Of a DNA stretch of 50,645 nucleotides, positions 1 through 9,604 are shown one piece after another. The notes beneath the pieces were generated by a model, which saw nothing but the letters and a program-made list of their open reading frames with translations, did not search any database and had not been told where the DNA came from. The translations under genes and the position numbers were made by a program. Source of the DNA: Nitrospiraceae bacterium (GTDB lineage Bacteria; Nitrospirota; Thermodesulfovibrionia; UBA6902); contig QZIL01000066.1 of assembly GCA_003599025.1 (NCBI GenBank), positions 1-50,645 on the forward strand, written 5' to 3'. The first letter of the stretch is position 1; the number at the start of each line of letters is the position of its first letter.

Positions 1-1126
1 AGTCCGGCATCTTCAGGGCCTTAAGAAGAGCGCCGCCATTGGCATGAGGGTTGGCCCCCATGCGCCGCTCTCCTTTTGGCGCGAGTTCCCTCAGTTTCTG
101 AATAAGCGTACCGTTTTCGTCAAAGAGTTCATCAGGTTTGTAACTCATCATCCAGTCTTCAAGGAGTTTCACATGGTCAGGCCTGCCGGCCATTTCAGAA
201 AAGGGCACCTGATGCGACCTCCAGAAGTCCTCTGTCTTTTTCCCGTCCACTACCTTCGGCCCGGTCCAGCCTTTAGGGGAACGTAAAATGATCATGGGCC
301 AGCGGGGCCGTTTTGTTATGCCGTTTGTACGGGCCTCGTTCTGGATCGACCTTATCTCTGCAAAAACAGTATCCATAGTCGAGGCCATAAGCTGATGCAT
401 CGCCTCAGGGTTGGAGCCTTCAACAAAATACGGCTTATAACCATATCCTATAAACAGGCTCTCAAGCTCATCCCTGCTGATCCTTGCAAGGATAGTGGGG
501 TTGGCTATTTTGTAGCCGTTTAAATGCAGGACAGGCAGCACCGCTCCATCACGAACAGGATTAAGAAATTTATTGGAATGCCATGCAGTGGCAAGCGGGC
601 CGGTCTCGGCCTCGCCGTCACCTACAACACAAGCAACTATGAGGTCCGGGTTGTCAAATACCGCGCCGAAGGCATGAGACACCGCATACCCGAGTTCCCC
701 CCCCTCGTGGATGGACCCGGGTGTCTCGGGAGCAACATGACTGGGTATGCCGCCGGGAAAGGAAAACTGCTTAAAGAGCCTCTTCATCCCCTCTGCGTCC
801 TGCGATATATCTGGATACACCTCGCTGTATGTGCCCTCAAGGTATGTGTTTGCCACCATTGCAGGCCCCCCGTGACCGGGCCCTGCGACATAAAGGATAT
901 TCAGGTCTTTGTCCCTTATCATCCGGTTCAGATGGACATAAATGAAATTAAGGCCCGGCGTAGTGCCCCAGTGCCCGAGGAGCCTTGGTTTTACATGTTC
1001 CAGTTTCAGGGGCTCTCTAAGCAAGGGATTGTTATAGAGATAAATCTGTCCTACAGAAAGATAATTGGCCGCACGCCAGTAAGCGTTCATTAATTCTAAC
1101 TGCCCCGGTGATAACGGATCACTCAT
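1..1126 (-). CDS. xfp: Phosphoketolase (xylulose-5-P/fructose-6-P), N-terminal part, cut by window edge
   Basis: Thiamine-diphosphate enzyme that splits xylulose-5-phosphate (or fructose-6-phosphate) with phosphate into acetyl-phosphate plus glyceraldehyde-3-P (or erythrose-4-P). Reading the minus strand from the ATG at 1126 gives 375 open codons to the window edge; the family is about 790 aa, so roughly half is present. Family hallmarks seen are [30 protein letters not shown], the cofactor segment [20 protein letters not shown], and [25 protein letters not shown] stands 6 bases before the ATG. The start overlaps the acetate kinase stop by 8 bases (ATGAGTGA), so the two are translationally coupled and acetyl-phosphate would pass to acetate kinase for ATP. 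Function is secure; substrate preference cannot be read from the sequence. Confidence 0.95.
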   Translation of the reverse strand, partial: MSDPLSPGQLELMNAYWRAANYLSVGQIYLYNNPLLREPLKLEHVKPRLLGHWGTTPGLNFIYVHLNRMIRDKDLNILYVAGPGHGGPAMVANTYLEGTYSEVYPDISQDAEGMKRLFKQFSFPGGIPSHVAPETPGSIHEGGELGYAVSHAFGAVFDNPDLIVACVVGDGEAETGPLATAWHSNKFLNPVRDGAVLPVLHLNGYKIANPTILARISRDELESLFIGYGYKPYFVEGSNPEAMHQLMASTMDTVFAEIRSIQNEARTNGITKRPRWPMIILRSPKGWTGPKVVDGKKTEDFWRSHQVPFSEMAGRPDHVKLLEDWMMSYKPDELFDENGTLIQKLRELAPKGERRMGANPHANGGALLKALKMPD

Positions 1127-2243
1127 GTATACCTCCAGCCCCCTTTATAAATTTTTCAGCTTCACGCTCCAGCACAGCAGCCTCGTCAACCGGGATTACC
1201 CAAACTCCGACTCTCCCTGATGACATGCTGATACATCCTTCTCTTTCAATTGTATCACTGTTGGCCCTGCCGTCAAGTTCAATGCCGCACCACTGCATAT
1301 CTGCAAGAATCATATTCCTGATAAACGGGGCATTCTCCCCTACCCCGCCGCCGAAGAGCACCGCATCAACGCCGCCGAGTACCGCAATATAAGCCCCTGT
1401 ATATTTTCTGATGCGGTAGCAGTAAAGATCTACTGCAAGGCGCGCTTCGGGGCTCTCGCTCTCAAGCAGGACCCTCATGTCACTGCTGAGGTCAGATACA
1501 CCCAGAAGCCCGGAATGATTGTTCAGAAGTTTCTCGAGTTCGAAGGGCGTAAAGCCCGCCGAATGGATCAGATAGGTAACGACTCCGGGATCTATGTCGC
1601 CTGAACGGGTGGCCATTACCAGCCCTTCAAGCGGCGAAAAGCCCATCGAGGTGTCCACGGCCTGTCCGTTTTTTACAGCGGTTATTGAACAGCCGGCGCC
1701 AAGCTGAAGGGAAATGACCCTTCCTCCCGCTTGCAGATATGGACTGATCTCCTGCCATCTGCGGAGCATGGCACTGTGCGCAAGCCCGTGAAAGCCATAG
1801 CGGCGGATGTCAAACTTCTTGCAAAGCCCTCCCGGCAGCGCGTATGTAGACGCTGCTGCAGGCATCCCTGAATAAAAAGCAGTATCAAATACTGCGATCT
1901 GCGGGACATTGCCACCGAAGAATTCCCTGCATATGCGTACCCAGTTAAGAGCAGCAGGGTTATGCAGCGGGGCAAGGGAAGACAGCCTCCTGATCTCACT
2001 TTCAACCCCGGAATCGATTACACAGGGATTGACGAGGTTCACGCCCCCGTGGACAACCCGGTGCGCAACAGCAGATACATCTTTAATATTATTGTCATCA
2101 AGAAATGCCCGCAGCAGTGTGCCGGGGTCATTTTCTCCAGTTTGAAAATGCCCGCGGGCCTGCATATCCGGTCTACTGCCTTTGATGACAAATGCAGCCA
2201 GCCGCACTGAGGAGCTCCCGGTATTTACCGTTAATATGACCAT
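1119..2243 (-). CDS. ackA: Acetate kinase (acetate/propionate kinase family)
   Basis: Transfers phosphate from acetyl-phosphate to ADP, giving acetate and ATP; here it is the partner of the overlapping downstream phosphoketolase gene. About 374 aa, slightly shorter than the usual 400. Family motifs are present: VNTGSSSVR at the N-terminus, HRVVHGG, FDTAFY (catalytic Asp), [33 protein letters not shown] and [10 protein letters not shown]. The ATG at 2243 is preferred over a TTG one codon upstream because the family begins directly at this beta strand; no clear Shine-Dalgarno precedes either. One active-site loop is atypical: QLGAGCS replaces the usual HLGNG-S, so the His and Asn that line the site in well-studied enzymes are Gln and Ala. 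A heptanucleotide tandem repeat lies 40-130 bases upstream. Kinase family membership is certain; strict acetate specificity is an inference from the operon. Confidence 0.93.
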   Translation of the reverse strand: MVILTVNTGSSSVRLAAFVIKGSRPDMQARGHFQTGENDPGTLLRAFLDDNNIKDVSAVAHRVVHGGVNLVNPCVIDSGVESEIRRLSSLAPLHNPAALNWVRICREFFGGNVPQIAVFDTAFYSGMPAAASTYALPGGLCKKFDIRRYGFHGLAHSAMLRRWQEISPYLQAGGRVISLQLGAGCSITAVKNGQAVDTSMGFSPLEGLVMATRSGDIDPGVVTYLIHSAGFTPFELEKLLNNHSGLLGVSDLSSDMRVLLESESPEARLAVDLYCYRIRKYTGAYIAVLGGVDAVLFGGGVGENAPFIRNMILADMQWCGIELDGRANSDTIEREGCISMSSGRVGVWVIPVDEAAVLEREAEKFIKGAGGIHE

Positions 2244-2282
2244 CAATAGAAAGGTGAGATATAATTAAAGATTTAAATACAG

Positions 2283-2377
<95 letters not shown>

Positions 2378-2382
2378 CGTCC

Positions 2383-3885
2383 CTAATTCCGGCTGATAGT
2401 CACATAAATAAACCCTCCCTCCCGGTAAACCAGCAGTAGCACACTCTCCTCAGACTTGATGCCGCCAACCACCGCATGATAGTCCTTTATGGTAAATATG
2501 CTTTTCCTGTTTATTTCGAGAAGGATGTCATTCTGCTTCAGGGCCTCAAATGCTGGGACATCTTCTTCGACATTTGTCACAATGACCCCTGTTATCCTGT
2601 CCGGGACAGCAAGTCCCCTCCTGATTTCAGGGGTCAGGTCCTGGACATAAATCCCTTCCATAGCATTTGAGTATTCACTCCTCTGGGCGACCTCGGTCTT
2701 CGGCATTTCGCCGAGAGTAACAGACAAAGACTTCTCTTTCCCATCCCTTATTATTTTTATCCTGACGGTTTTCCCGGGAGGCCTGCCTGCAACGAGATTT
2801 TTCAGGGCTGACGAGTCATCCACAGCCACTTTTTCAAACTCCACTATCATGTCCCCTCTCCTGATCCCCGCTTTCCAGGCCGGACCATCTTTTACAACAT
2901 CGGCTATAAGTGCGCCTTTGACTTCTTTAATCTCAAAATGCCTTGTCAGTTCAGGGGTCAAATCCTGTACACTTACTCCAAGCCAGCCGCGCACTACCCT
3001 GCCGTGCCTGATTATACTGTCCATGGCCATACTGACCATTAATGAAGGAATGGCAAATCCTATCCCCAAATTACCACCGCCGGTTGAAAAAATGGCTGTA
3101 TTGATCCCTACAAGCTCCGCCTTTATATTTACCAGTGCACCTCCTGAATTGCCAGGATTGATGGCAGCGTCAGTCTGAATAAAATCTTCATAGTCAGCTA
3201 TTCCGACATGAGACCGTCCTGTTGCGCTTACAATCCCCATTGTAATGGTGTTGCCGAGGGCAAAGGGATTGCCGACCGCAATTACCAGTTCGCCCACCTT
3301 TAATCTGCCGGAATCCCCGATTTTAATTGCCGGCAGTCCGGAGGCCTTGACTTTTACAACAGCAAGGTCTGACTGCGGATCAGTGCCGACCAGCTTCCCT
3401 GTGAATTCCCTCCTGTCCTGAAGGATGACCTTGATTTCATCAACCCCCTGGACAACATGATAATTAGTAACGATATAACCGTCTCCAGTGACAATGACCC
3501 CTGAGCCGAGAGCGGAGGTCCTGTATTTTCTGCTGCCTGTTCCAGGGACAGGCTGATCACCGAAGAACTTCCTGAAAAGCGGGTCATGAAACAAATCACC
3601 CGACGGCAGCTCTCTCATCGAAACAGTTGTGACTGTAGAAATATTTACAACCGACGGCGTGACAATCTCGGAAACGGCTGACAGTGCCCCGTTAATCCTG
3701 ACCAGTAATGCGGTGTCTTCATCTGTTAAGCCCTTTTCAGTGTCCGACCGCTCAGGCCCTTCCCCAACAGGCAATGCAGCAGTCTGCTTTCCGGTTTCGA
3801 CAGATGATTTCTGTTTGCAGCCAGGCACTGAGCAAAGCGATATCATTAGTATCGTGCCTGCAATCGCAGATAAAAGACGCCTCAT
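2383..3885 (-). CDS. DegP/HtrA-family serine protease, predicted lipoprotein
   Basis: Periplasmic quality-control protease and chaperone of the trypsin-like Do/Deg family (500 aa). The N-terminus is a lipoprotein signal peptide ending at VPGC (Cys23), so the protein is probably membrane-anchored rather than soluble. The protease domain spans about residues 65-300 with the catalytic triad His143 (TNYHVV), Asp173 (SDLAVVKV) and Ser247 (GNSGGALV). Two PDZ domains follow, the first around residues 300-395 and the second around 400-495, matching the DegP/DegQ layout. AGGA precedes the ATG at a long spacing. It is transcribed toward the acetate kinase operon with the heptamer repeat between; no functional link with that operon is evident. 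Confidence in family is very high; which Deg subtype it is remains open. Confidence 0.95.
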   Translation of the reverse strand: MRRLLSAIAGTILMISLCSVPGCKQKSSVETGKQTAALPVGEGPERSDTEKGLTDEDTALLVRINGALSAVSEIVTPSVVNISTVTTVSMRELPSGDLFHDPLFRKFFGDQPVPGTGSRKYRTSALGSGVIVTGDGYIVTNYHVVQGVDEIKVILQDRREFTGKLVGTDPQSDLAVVKVKASGLPAIKIGDSGRLKVGELVIAVGNPFALGNTITMGIVSATGRSHVGIADYEDFIQTDAAINPGNSGGALVNIKAELVGINTAIFSTGGGNLGIGFAIPSLMVSMAMDSIIRHGRVVRGWLGVSVQDLTPELTRHFEIKEVKGALIADVVKDGPAWKAGIRRGDMIVEFEKVAVDDSSALKNLVAGRPPGKTVRIKIIRDGKEKSLSVTLGEMPKTEVAQRSEYSNAMEGIYVQDLTPEIRRGLAVPDRITGVIVTNVEEDVPAFEALKQNDILLEINRKSIFTIKDYHAVVGGIKSEESVLLLVYREGGFIYVTISRN

Positions 3886-4038
3886 ATTTATTAATCCTGT
3901 TAAATATAGATATGTATCTAAATTGTAGGGGATTTTCAGGGGAAGTCAAGAGAAAGAGTACATACGGCCTATCTGCTTCCAATACATGTGAAAAAAGTAT
4001 AGAATAGAAGGCTATTATTATTTTGGAGGTAACCATAT

Positions 4039-5382
4039 ATGGAAAATGTTCTCAGGAAAGTCGAACAACTTGCACTACTGCACGATAGGATAGATCCCAA
4101 AATCGTGAAGGCGAAAAACATCAAGCTCGGTCTGAGGAATGAAGACGGTTCAGGTGTATTTGTCGGCATCACGAGTAAAGGACAGGTCATCGGGTATGAG
4201 AAGATCATAGCCGGAGACGGTACTGAGAAATTAAACCCCATTCCCGGAAAGCTTTTCTATTGCGGCTATGACGTCGCCGACCTCGTAAACGGCAAGGAAA
4301 AGGAAAACAGGTTCGGTTTTGAAGAGACCGTATACCTGCTTCTTACAGGGGAACTCCCTCCGGCAAAATACCTCAGGAGTTTTTCAAAGGAACTCGGGAA
4401 GAGACGCGCGCTGCCGGAGGAAGCCAAGGAATTGATCCTTAACAGGCCCAAGCCCGACGATCAGATGTGTTCTCTTCATACTATAGTTTCGGCAATGCAC
4501 ATTTTTGACAAGAGCCATGACTCCACAGATATCAGGGACGTGACCAGGCAGTGCATTGACCTGATAGCAAAGTTTCCGACAATTATTGCATACAATTACC
4601 AGAAGAAACTGATGAAGAAGAGAGACTATTCAAAGCTCGTGGAGCCTGATCCTGACATGGGCATTGCAGAGAATTTTCTTTATATGCTGAGCGGCAAGGC
4701 CCCGGACCGCCTTACTGCCGAACTGTTCGACACCATGCTGATCTTTCATGCAGAACACGGCGGAGGCAACAATTCCACCTTCACGACAAGATGTGTTTCA
4801 TCGTCAGGGGCAAATACCTATATGGCGATATGCGCGGGCATAGGCTCCCTTTCAGGACACCTGCACGGAGGCGCCAATGAGGCTGTTGTCAGGATGGTCC
4901 GGGACATCAAACGCAAGGTCAAAGACTGGGAAGATGATGACGAAATAAAGACATACCTGAAGATGCTCCTCGAAAAGACCGCCGGCGACAAGACCGGCAA
5001 GATCTACGGCCTGGGCCATGCGGTCTATACATTGTCTGATCCAAGGGCGGTGTTCCTTGAGAAACGCGGGGAGGAACTCGCTAAACAGGCAGGGAGGGAA
5101 AAAGAGTTTTCACTCTACAGGAAGATCGCCAAGCTGGCACCCCAGCTTGTCAGGGACAAGAAGGGCAAGGTCGTCTGCACAAATGTCGACTTCTATTCAG
5201 GGTTTGTCTATCAGTGCATGGGCATCCCTGAAGAGCTTTTCACCCCGATCTTTGCCATGGCAAGGGTCTCCGGCTGGTCTGCACACAGGATTGAGGAGAT
5301 AATACAGGGCAGAATAATAAGGCCGTCATATTTCTCATCCTTAAAGGGAATGCAGAAATATGTACCGATGTCCAAACGATAA
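4039..5382 (+). CDS. gltA: Citrate synthase
   Basis: Condenses oxaloacetate and acetyl-CoA to citrate, entering the TCA cycle. 447 aa. The catalytic residues are visible: His276 in GHLHGGANE, His327 in GLGHAVY and Asp384 in NVDFYSG; the substrate-binding segment around His240 reads HAEHGGGNNSTFTTR. The N-terminal 35 or so residues extend beyond the minimal prokaryotic enzyme. TGGAGGT lies 9 bases before the ATG. It stands alone between a divergent protease gene and a chemoreceptor gene; a 13-bp near-perfect hairpin follows the stop. A 2-methylcitrate synthase activity cannot be excluded from sequence, but no propionate genes are nearby. Confidence 0.93.
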   Translation: MENVLRKVEQLALLHDRIDPKIVKAKNIKLGLRNEDGSGVFVGITSKGQVIGYEKIIAGDGTEKLNPIPGKLFYCGYDVADLVNGKEKENRFGFEETVYLLLTGELPPAKYLRSFSKELGKRRALPEEAKELILNRPKPDDQMCSLHTIVSAMHIFDKSHDSTDIRDVTRQCIDLIAKFPTIIAYNYQKKLMKKRDYSKLVEPDPDMGIAENFLYMLSGKAPDRLTAELFDTMLIFHAEHGGGNNSTFTTRCVSSSGANTYMAICAGIGSLSGHLHGGANEAVVRMVRDIKRKVKDWEDDDEIKTYLKMLLEKTAGDKTGKIYGLGHAVYTLSDPRAVFLEKRGEELAKQAGREKEFSLYRKIAKLAPQLVRDKKGKVVCTNVDFYSGFVYQCMGIPEELFTPIFAMARVSGWSAHRIEEIIQGRIIRPSYFSSLKGMQKYVPMSKR

Positions 5383-5417
5383 GCCCGGACACTTATCTTC
5401 TATTAAATCACTTCAAC

Positions 5418-5449
5418 ATAGGGTATAGATACATTAATCTATGCCCTAT
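5418..5449. terminator. Hairpin downstream of citrate synthase (candidate terminator)
   Basis: Arms of 13 bases (5418-5430 and 5437-5449) pair with one mismatch around a 6-base loop, 36 bases after the citrate synthase stop. There is no U-tract, so it may stabilise the mRNA end rather than terminate by itself. Confidence 0.45.
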
Positions 5450-5497
5450 ATGCTCTCCGCTTAATACAATTCGCTTAAACAATTTGTAAACATATTC

Positions 5498-5525
5498 TAA
5501 AGTTACACCCGGTCCTTGCCGTTTA
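5498..5525 (+). promoter_or_regulatory. Candidate sigma-28 (FliA) promoter for the chemoreceptor
   Basis: TAAAGTTA (5498-5505) matches 7 of 8 bases of the FliA -35 element TAAAGTTT, and GCCGTTTA (5518-5525) matches 6 of 8 of the -10 element GCCGATAA. The gap is 12 bases where 11 is usual. It lies about 100 bases before the chemoreceptor ATG, a class of gene commonly driven by FliA. Confidence 0.45.
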
Positions 5526-5627
5526 CAAGGATTAGAAGATTATTCATAAAGCGGTGCAAGAGGGGATAACCTTATCCGCTGAAAAGCATAACAGACACAG
5601 GTGTATAAATAATCAGAGGAGGTCTTA

Positions 5628-7349
5628 ATGAGCTGGAATAGTCTCAGCATTAAAAACAAAATTATGATCTGTTTTATGGTTCCGGTTACATGCGTGGTGC
5701 TGTTTGCTGTCTGGTCATTTACCGTCACAAAAGCAGTCCATAATAATATTGAAACAGCCAGAGACATTAATGTCGAGTTTGCACTCCTTGCAGAAAAGAT
5801 GAGCAGAGACATAATCCAGATACAGCAGTGGCTTACTGACATATCTGCCACGCGGGGACTTGACGGCCTTGATGACGGGTTCAGCGAGGCTGAAAAGAGT
5901 TATCAGTCCTTTCTGGCAGGACTGGCACGTTTCGAAAAGGTATATCAGAGCACTGACAATCAGCATGGCATGCAGAAAATCAATGATCTGAGGTCAAAAA
6001 CAAAGGCATATTATGAGACCGGTAAAAGAATGGCAGAGGGATATATTGAATCAGGTCCGGAGGCCGGCAACAAATTGATGGGTGAGTTTGATGAAACTGC
6101 AAAGGCGCTTACACTGGTGATGAAGCCATTTGTAGAAGAGCAGAAAGAAGTCATGTCTGAAAACCTTAAGGACACAGTCAGCCGTGTTTCCGGTTTAAGA
6201 AATGGCCTGGCGATCATCAGTGTCGGTCTGCTTCTGATCAGTTTCATAAGCGGATTTTATCTGATAAAAGGCATTATGGGCCCTCTAAATGAGACCATTG
6301 AATACACTTCCAGGCTGTCAAAAGGGGAACTGGCAATATCAGTCCGTAAAGACCGCAATGATGAATTCGGACATCTTCAGCAGGCCATGGACGAAATGTC
6401 ACAAAGCCTGAGAGATATTGCCGGAGAGATCATCCCCCTTTCCCGCACAGTTGCAGACAGCGCAGAGGAAGTATCCGCAACAACGCAGCAGCTGACCTCA
6501 GGTATAGATGATCAGTCCAAACAGATTGAACAGTCTGCAGCAGCCACTACAGAGGTTTCCCAGACCATCATGGAAGTGGCAAATAACGCAGCAGCTGCGT
6601 CAAACGCGGCAAATGAATCTGTTTCAGTGGCCAATGAAGGCAAAGGAGTGGTGGAGCAGACAGTTGCCAGCATGATGAACATCGCCCGCAATGTTGAGAT
6701 GTCATCAAAGACCATGGAGGGCCTGGGGGAAAGCAGCAAAAGGATAGGAGAGATAATAACTGTGATTAATGATATAGCAAGCCAGACCAACCTGCTGGCA
6801 CTCAATGCTGCAATAGAGGCGGCCAGGGCAGGAGAACAGGGGCGCGGCTTTGCAGTAGTGGCTGATGAAGTAAGAAAACTCGCGGAAAAGACCGGCAAGG
6901 CTACTGAGGAAATCACCGGCATGATAAAACAGATACAGGATGATACAGAAGAATCCGTCAGCAGCATGGAGAAAAACAAGACCGAGGCTGAACAGGGTGT
7001 CGCCCATGCGCATGAGGCCAGAATATCGCTCGATAAAATTGTCAGCGCTTCAGACCAGTGCCTTGATCAGGTCCGCTCCATTGCTGCAGCGACCGAACAG
7101 CAGTCTGCTGCAATTGAAGAAGTGTCATCCGGAGCAGAGAACATAGTCAGGACCTTTGAGCAGTCCCGCGATGCTATAGCACAGATGAACTCAACAACCA
7201 ACCAGCTTGCTGAGGTGTCGGGCAAATTAATGAAACTCGTCTCATGGTTTAAAACTGAGACCACCCGGCCTTCTGTATCTGATTATAAATCCGGGAATCC
7301 CCGTGTTTCAGATAACCGGTCCGGACATAAGAGGACTCATACCGGATAA
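5628..7349 (+). CDS. Methyl-accepting chemotaxis protein
   Basis: Transmembrane chemoreceptor that controls CheA kinase activity in response to an unknown signal (573 aa). TM1 is about residues 11-34, followed by a helical periplasmic ligand domain (35-192, four-helix-bundle type), TM2 193-214, a HAMP domain 215-268 and a long coiled-coil signalling domain. The highly conserved hairpin tip is intact ([20 protein letters not shown], then [16 protein letters not shown]). There is no C-terminal receptor-methylation pentapeptide; the tail is rich in Ser, Arg and Lys. GAGGAGG precedes the ATG, and a FliA-like promoter lies upstream, suggesting co-regulation with motility genes elsewhere. No other chemotaxis genes are in the window. 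Confidence 0.95.
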   Translation: MSWNSLSIKNKIMICFMVPVTCVVLFAVWSFTVTKAVHNNIETARDINVEFALLAEKMSRDIIQIQQWLTDISATRGLDGLDDGFSEAEKSYQSFLAGLARFEKVYQSTDNQHGMQKINDLRSKTKAYYETGKRMAEGYIESGPEAGNKLMGEFDETAKALTLVMKPFVEEQKEVMSENLKDTVSRVSGLRNGLAIISVGLLLISFISGFYLIKGIMGPLNETIEYTSRLSKGELAISVRKDRNDEFGHLQQAMDEMSQSLRDIAGEIIPLSRTVADSAEEVSATTQQLTSGIDDQSKQIEQSAAATTEVSQTIMEVANNAAAASNAANESVSVANEGKGVVEQTVASMMNIARNVEMSSKTMEGLGESSKRIGEIITVINDIASQTNLLALNAAIEAARAGEQGRGFAVVADEVRKLAEKTGKATEEITGMIKQIQDDTEESVSSMEKNKTEAEQGVAHAHEARISLDKIVSASDQCLDQVRSIAAATEQQSAAIEEVSSGAENIVRTFEQSRDAIAQMNSTTNQLAEVSGKLMKLVSWFKTETTRPSVSDYKSGNPRVSDNRSGHKRTHTG

Positions 7350-7457
7350 TCCTGTAAAACGGCTCCCCTAAAAGCCTGTCTGGTATAGTGTGGTATATTA
7401 TGAGTACCATGTACATCATAATTCCACGCACCCCCGGGCAGCCCCCTGCACTACTAA

Positions 7458-7483
7458 CCTTTTGTCCGTTTTCTGACAAAAGG
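7458..7483 (+). promoter_or_regulatory. Hairpin that includes the Shine-Dalgarno of the GH13 gene
   Basis: CCTTTTGTC (7458-7466) pairs perfectly with GACAAAAGG (7475-7483) across an 8-base loop. The AGG of the right arm is the start of the Shine-Dalgarno AGGTGA used by the ATG at 7492. If the RNA folds this way, ribosome access to the amylase start would be reduced. Confidence 0.5.
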
Positions 7484-7491
7484 TGAAAGCA

Positions 7492-8976
7492 ATGCCAGCC
7501 AATCCCAATCTCTACGAGATTAACACCGCGGTCTGGCTTTATGCACTGTCTGAAAAATACGGCAAGCGCATGACCATCGGGCAGGTCCCGGTTTCAGAAT
7601 GGGACAGACTGAAAGATTCAGGCTTCCACTTTATCTGGCTTATGGGTGTATGGAAGCGATGCCTGTCCGACAGAGAGTATTTCCTCGCTGATCCCCGCAA
7701 TGTCGAGTTATGCAATACTGTACTGCCCGGATGGACAGAGCAGGACATTATCGGGTCCCCCTATGCAGTAGCAGGTTATGAACCGGACCCGCATGTCGGG
7801 AACTGGGAGGAAATCGACAGGGTACGCAGGGAATTGCATGCCCGTGATATGCGGCTCATTCTCGATTTTGTTCCCAACCATACGGGAATTGAACATCCAT
7901 GGGCCCTGACACATCCTGACTATTTTATGCAGGCAGATGAAAAAGAATTTAAAGGCAACCAGTGGGATTACTATCCGGTCAGCCATGACAAAAAGACGCT
8001 GTATCTGGCAAACGGCAGAGACCCCTATTTCCCTCCCTGGACAGATACGCTCCAGTTGAATTATTTCAACCCCCTGACACGAGAGGCCATGATTGGCGAA
8101 CTTAAAAATATGTCCGGGCATTGTGACGGTTTTCGGTGTGACATGGCCATGCTTGTACTAAATAATATCTTCAGACAGACCTGGGGCCGTCTGCTGAATG
8201 AGAAGCAATTCCCCTCCCCTGAAGGTGAATTCTGGAGTGCTGCAAGGAAGGCGGTCCCGGACAGTATATTAATCGCTGAGGCGTACTGGGACACAGAGTG
8301 GGAGCTGCAGCAGCTTGGCTTCGATTACACCTATGATAAAAGGCTGTATGACCGTCTGACATCTTTTTCCCCGGGAGAAATTTATCTTCATCTGCGGGCT
8401 GATGCCGGTTTTCAGAACAGGCTGGTCCGCTTTATTGAAAATCACGACGAGAAGAGAAGCGCAGAAATCTTTGGAATGCAAAGACTGGAGGCCCCTGCAA
8501 CCCTGTTCGCCACATTGCCGGGCATGAAACTCTATCACCACGGACAGATGGAGGGAAAGCGAATCAGGGTCCCGGTCCAGATGAGGAGGGTCATGCATGA
8601 AGAGCCTGACATGGACACGTCACGGATGTATGAAAAAATCCTGACCATAACCGGACAGGCCATTTTCCGCGAGGGAGAGTGGAAATTAAGAGAGGTGTTC
8701 CCGATGACCGATGCCGCTTCAATTGATATCATTGCCTACACCTGGAAAGCAGGACAGCGGATCAAGCTTGTTGCAGTCAATATGTCTCCTGCTTCATCTG
8801 TCGGCAGGATACCTCTGCCGGACATTATGCCGGGTGACAGGAGTTATAAAGTCAATGATGAACTTCATGCACAGTTATATTTACGGAACGGCAGTGACAT
8901 GATCTACCCCGGATTGATCGTTGTTCTCGGCCCTTTCAGTGCGCATATTTTTGATATTTCTCCATCTGAACAATAA
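7492..8976 (+). CDS. GH13-family alpha-amylase-type glycoside hydrolase
   Basis: Acts on alpha-glucosidic bonds of starch, glycogen, maltodextrin or a related sugar; the exact substrate is not evident. 494 aa. The four GH13 signature regions are present: DFVPNHTG (about 125-132), GFRCDMA with nucleophile Asp217, AEAYWD with acid/base Glu263, and FIENHDE with Asp319. A C-terminal beta domain follows (about 410-494). The ATG at 7492 is chosen over the GTG at 7483 because AGGTGA sits 5 bases before it and the GTG is part of that Shine-Dalgarno. No signal peptide is visible, so it is probably cytoplasmic. It may take part in glycogen turnover with the GH57 and GlgB genes 8-12 kb away. Confidence 0.88.
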   Translation: MPANPNLYEINTAVWLYALSEKYGKRMTIGQVPVSEWDRLKDSGFHFIWLMGVWKRCLSDREYFLADPRNVELCNTVLPGWTEQDIIGSPYAVAGYEPDPHVGNWEEIDRVRRELHARDMRLILDFVPNHTGIEHPWALTHPDYFMQADEKEFKGNQWDYYPVSHDKKTLYLANGRDPYFPPWTDTLQLNYFNPLTREAMIGELKNMSGHCDGFRCDMAMLVLNNIFRQTWGRLLNEKQFPSPEGEFWSAARKAVPDSILIAEAYWDTEWELQQLGFDYTYDKRLYDRLTSFSPGEIYLHLRADAGFQNRLVRFIENHDEKRSAEIFGMQRLEAPATLFATLPGMKLYHHGQMEGKRIRVPVQMRRVMHEEPDMDTSRMYEKILTITGQAIFREGEWKLREVFPMTDAASIDIIAYTWKAGQRIKLVAVNMSPASSVGRIPLPDIMPGDRSYKVNDELHAQLYLRNGSDMIYPGLIVVLGPFSAHIFDISPSEQ

Positions 8977-9111
8977 TCATTTCTCACTCTGTTTCAGCCA
9001 TGAAATAATTAAATTGGCGAACACTAAAAAAAAAGATTGAAAAATTATTAAAAAAAGTGCAGATTATTACATGCAACAAAAAACATTAATCCAATTATAA
9101 GGAGGGAGTTA

Positions 9112-9513
9112 ATGGTAAAGAAGAAAGCCGCTGCAAAGAAGACCGCAAAGAAAAAGGTGGCAAAAAAAGCCGCCCCCAAGAAGACTGCCGCAAAGAAAAA
9201 ACCTGCCGCAAAAAAAGTTGCAAAGAAAAAAGTTGCAAAGAAAAAAGCCCCTGCAAAGAAAAGGACACCGAATCCTGCATTCATGAAACCGATGCAGATC
9301 AGTGCCGACCTCGCAAAGATAGTCGGCGCAAAACCCATGCCGAGGACAGAAGTCACAAAGAAGCTCTGGGCATATATCAAGAAGAACAAGCTTCAGGACA
9401 GCGCCAACAGGAGAATGATCAATGCCGACGCAAACCTGAAGACCATCTTCGGAGGGAAAAATCAGGTTTCAATGTTTGATATGACCAAACTGGTCAACAA
9501 ACACTTAAGTTAG
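9112..9513 (+). CDS. SWIB/MDM2-domain protein with histone-H1-like Lys/Ala tail
   Basis: Small basic DNA-associated protein, 133 aa. Residues 1-50 are almost entirely Lys, Ala, Val and Pro in KKAAAKK-type repeats, resembling the tail of bacterial H1-like proteins. Residues 55-133 form a SWIB domain (MQISADLAKIVG, then VTKKLWAYIKKNKLQD, then the NANRRMI-like and MFDMTKLVNKHL segments). The same fusion is known from Chlamydiae and other bacteria, where it is presumed to bind DNA or condense chromatin. AAGGAGGGAG precedes the ATG. It stands alone; a 17-bp perfect stem follows the stop. The reverse-strand reading of the repeat (Phe/Ala-rich) is an artefact. Confidence 0.92.
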   Translation: MVKKKAAAKKTAKKKVAKKAAPKKTAAKKKPAAKKVAKKKVAKKKAPAKKRTPNPAFMKPMQISADLAKIVGAKPMPRTEVTKKLWAYIKKNKLQDSANRRMINADANLKTIFGGKNQVSMFDMTKLVNKHLS

Positions 9514-9534
9514 AAATACGGTAATCACCTGCAA

Positions 9535-9590
9535 TCATCATACAGCGGGGAAAGGCCCGCTCAGGCAAGCATCTCCCCGCTGTATGATGA
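9535..9590. terminator. 17-bp perfect stem between convergent genes
   Basis: Positions 9535-9551 and 9574-9590 are exact inverted repeats around a 22-base loop, between the SWIB gene (stop 9513) and the convergent protease/TPR gene (stop 9605). Its position suggests a bidirectional terminator or mRNA 3'-end stabiliser, though neither side has a long U-tract. Confidence 0.65.
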
Positions 9591-9604
9591 AAGGACAATT
9601 AACT

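Noticed and set aside
524-1093. 189-codon open frame on the + strand
   Set aside because: It lies opposite the phosphoketolase gene, whose conserved motifs define the true coding strand.
9048-9389. Phe/Ala-rich membrane protein on the minus strand
   Set aside because: It is the complement of the Lys/Ala-rich tail of the SWIB gene, which has a strong Shine-Dalgarno and a recognised domain.
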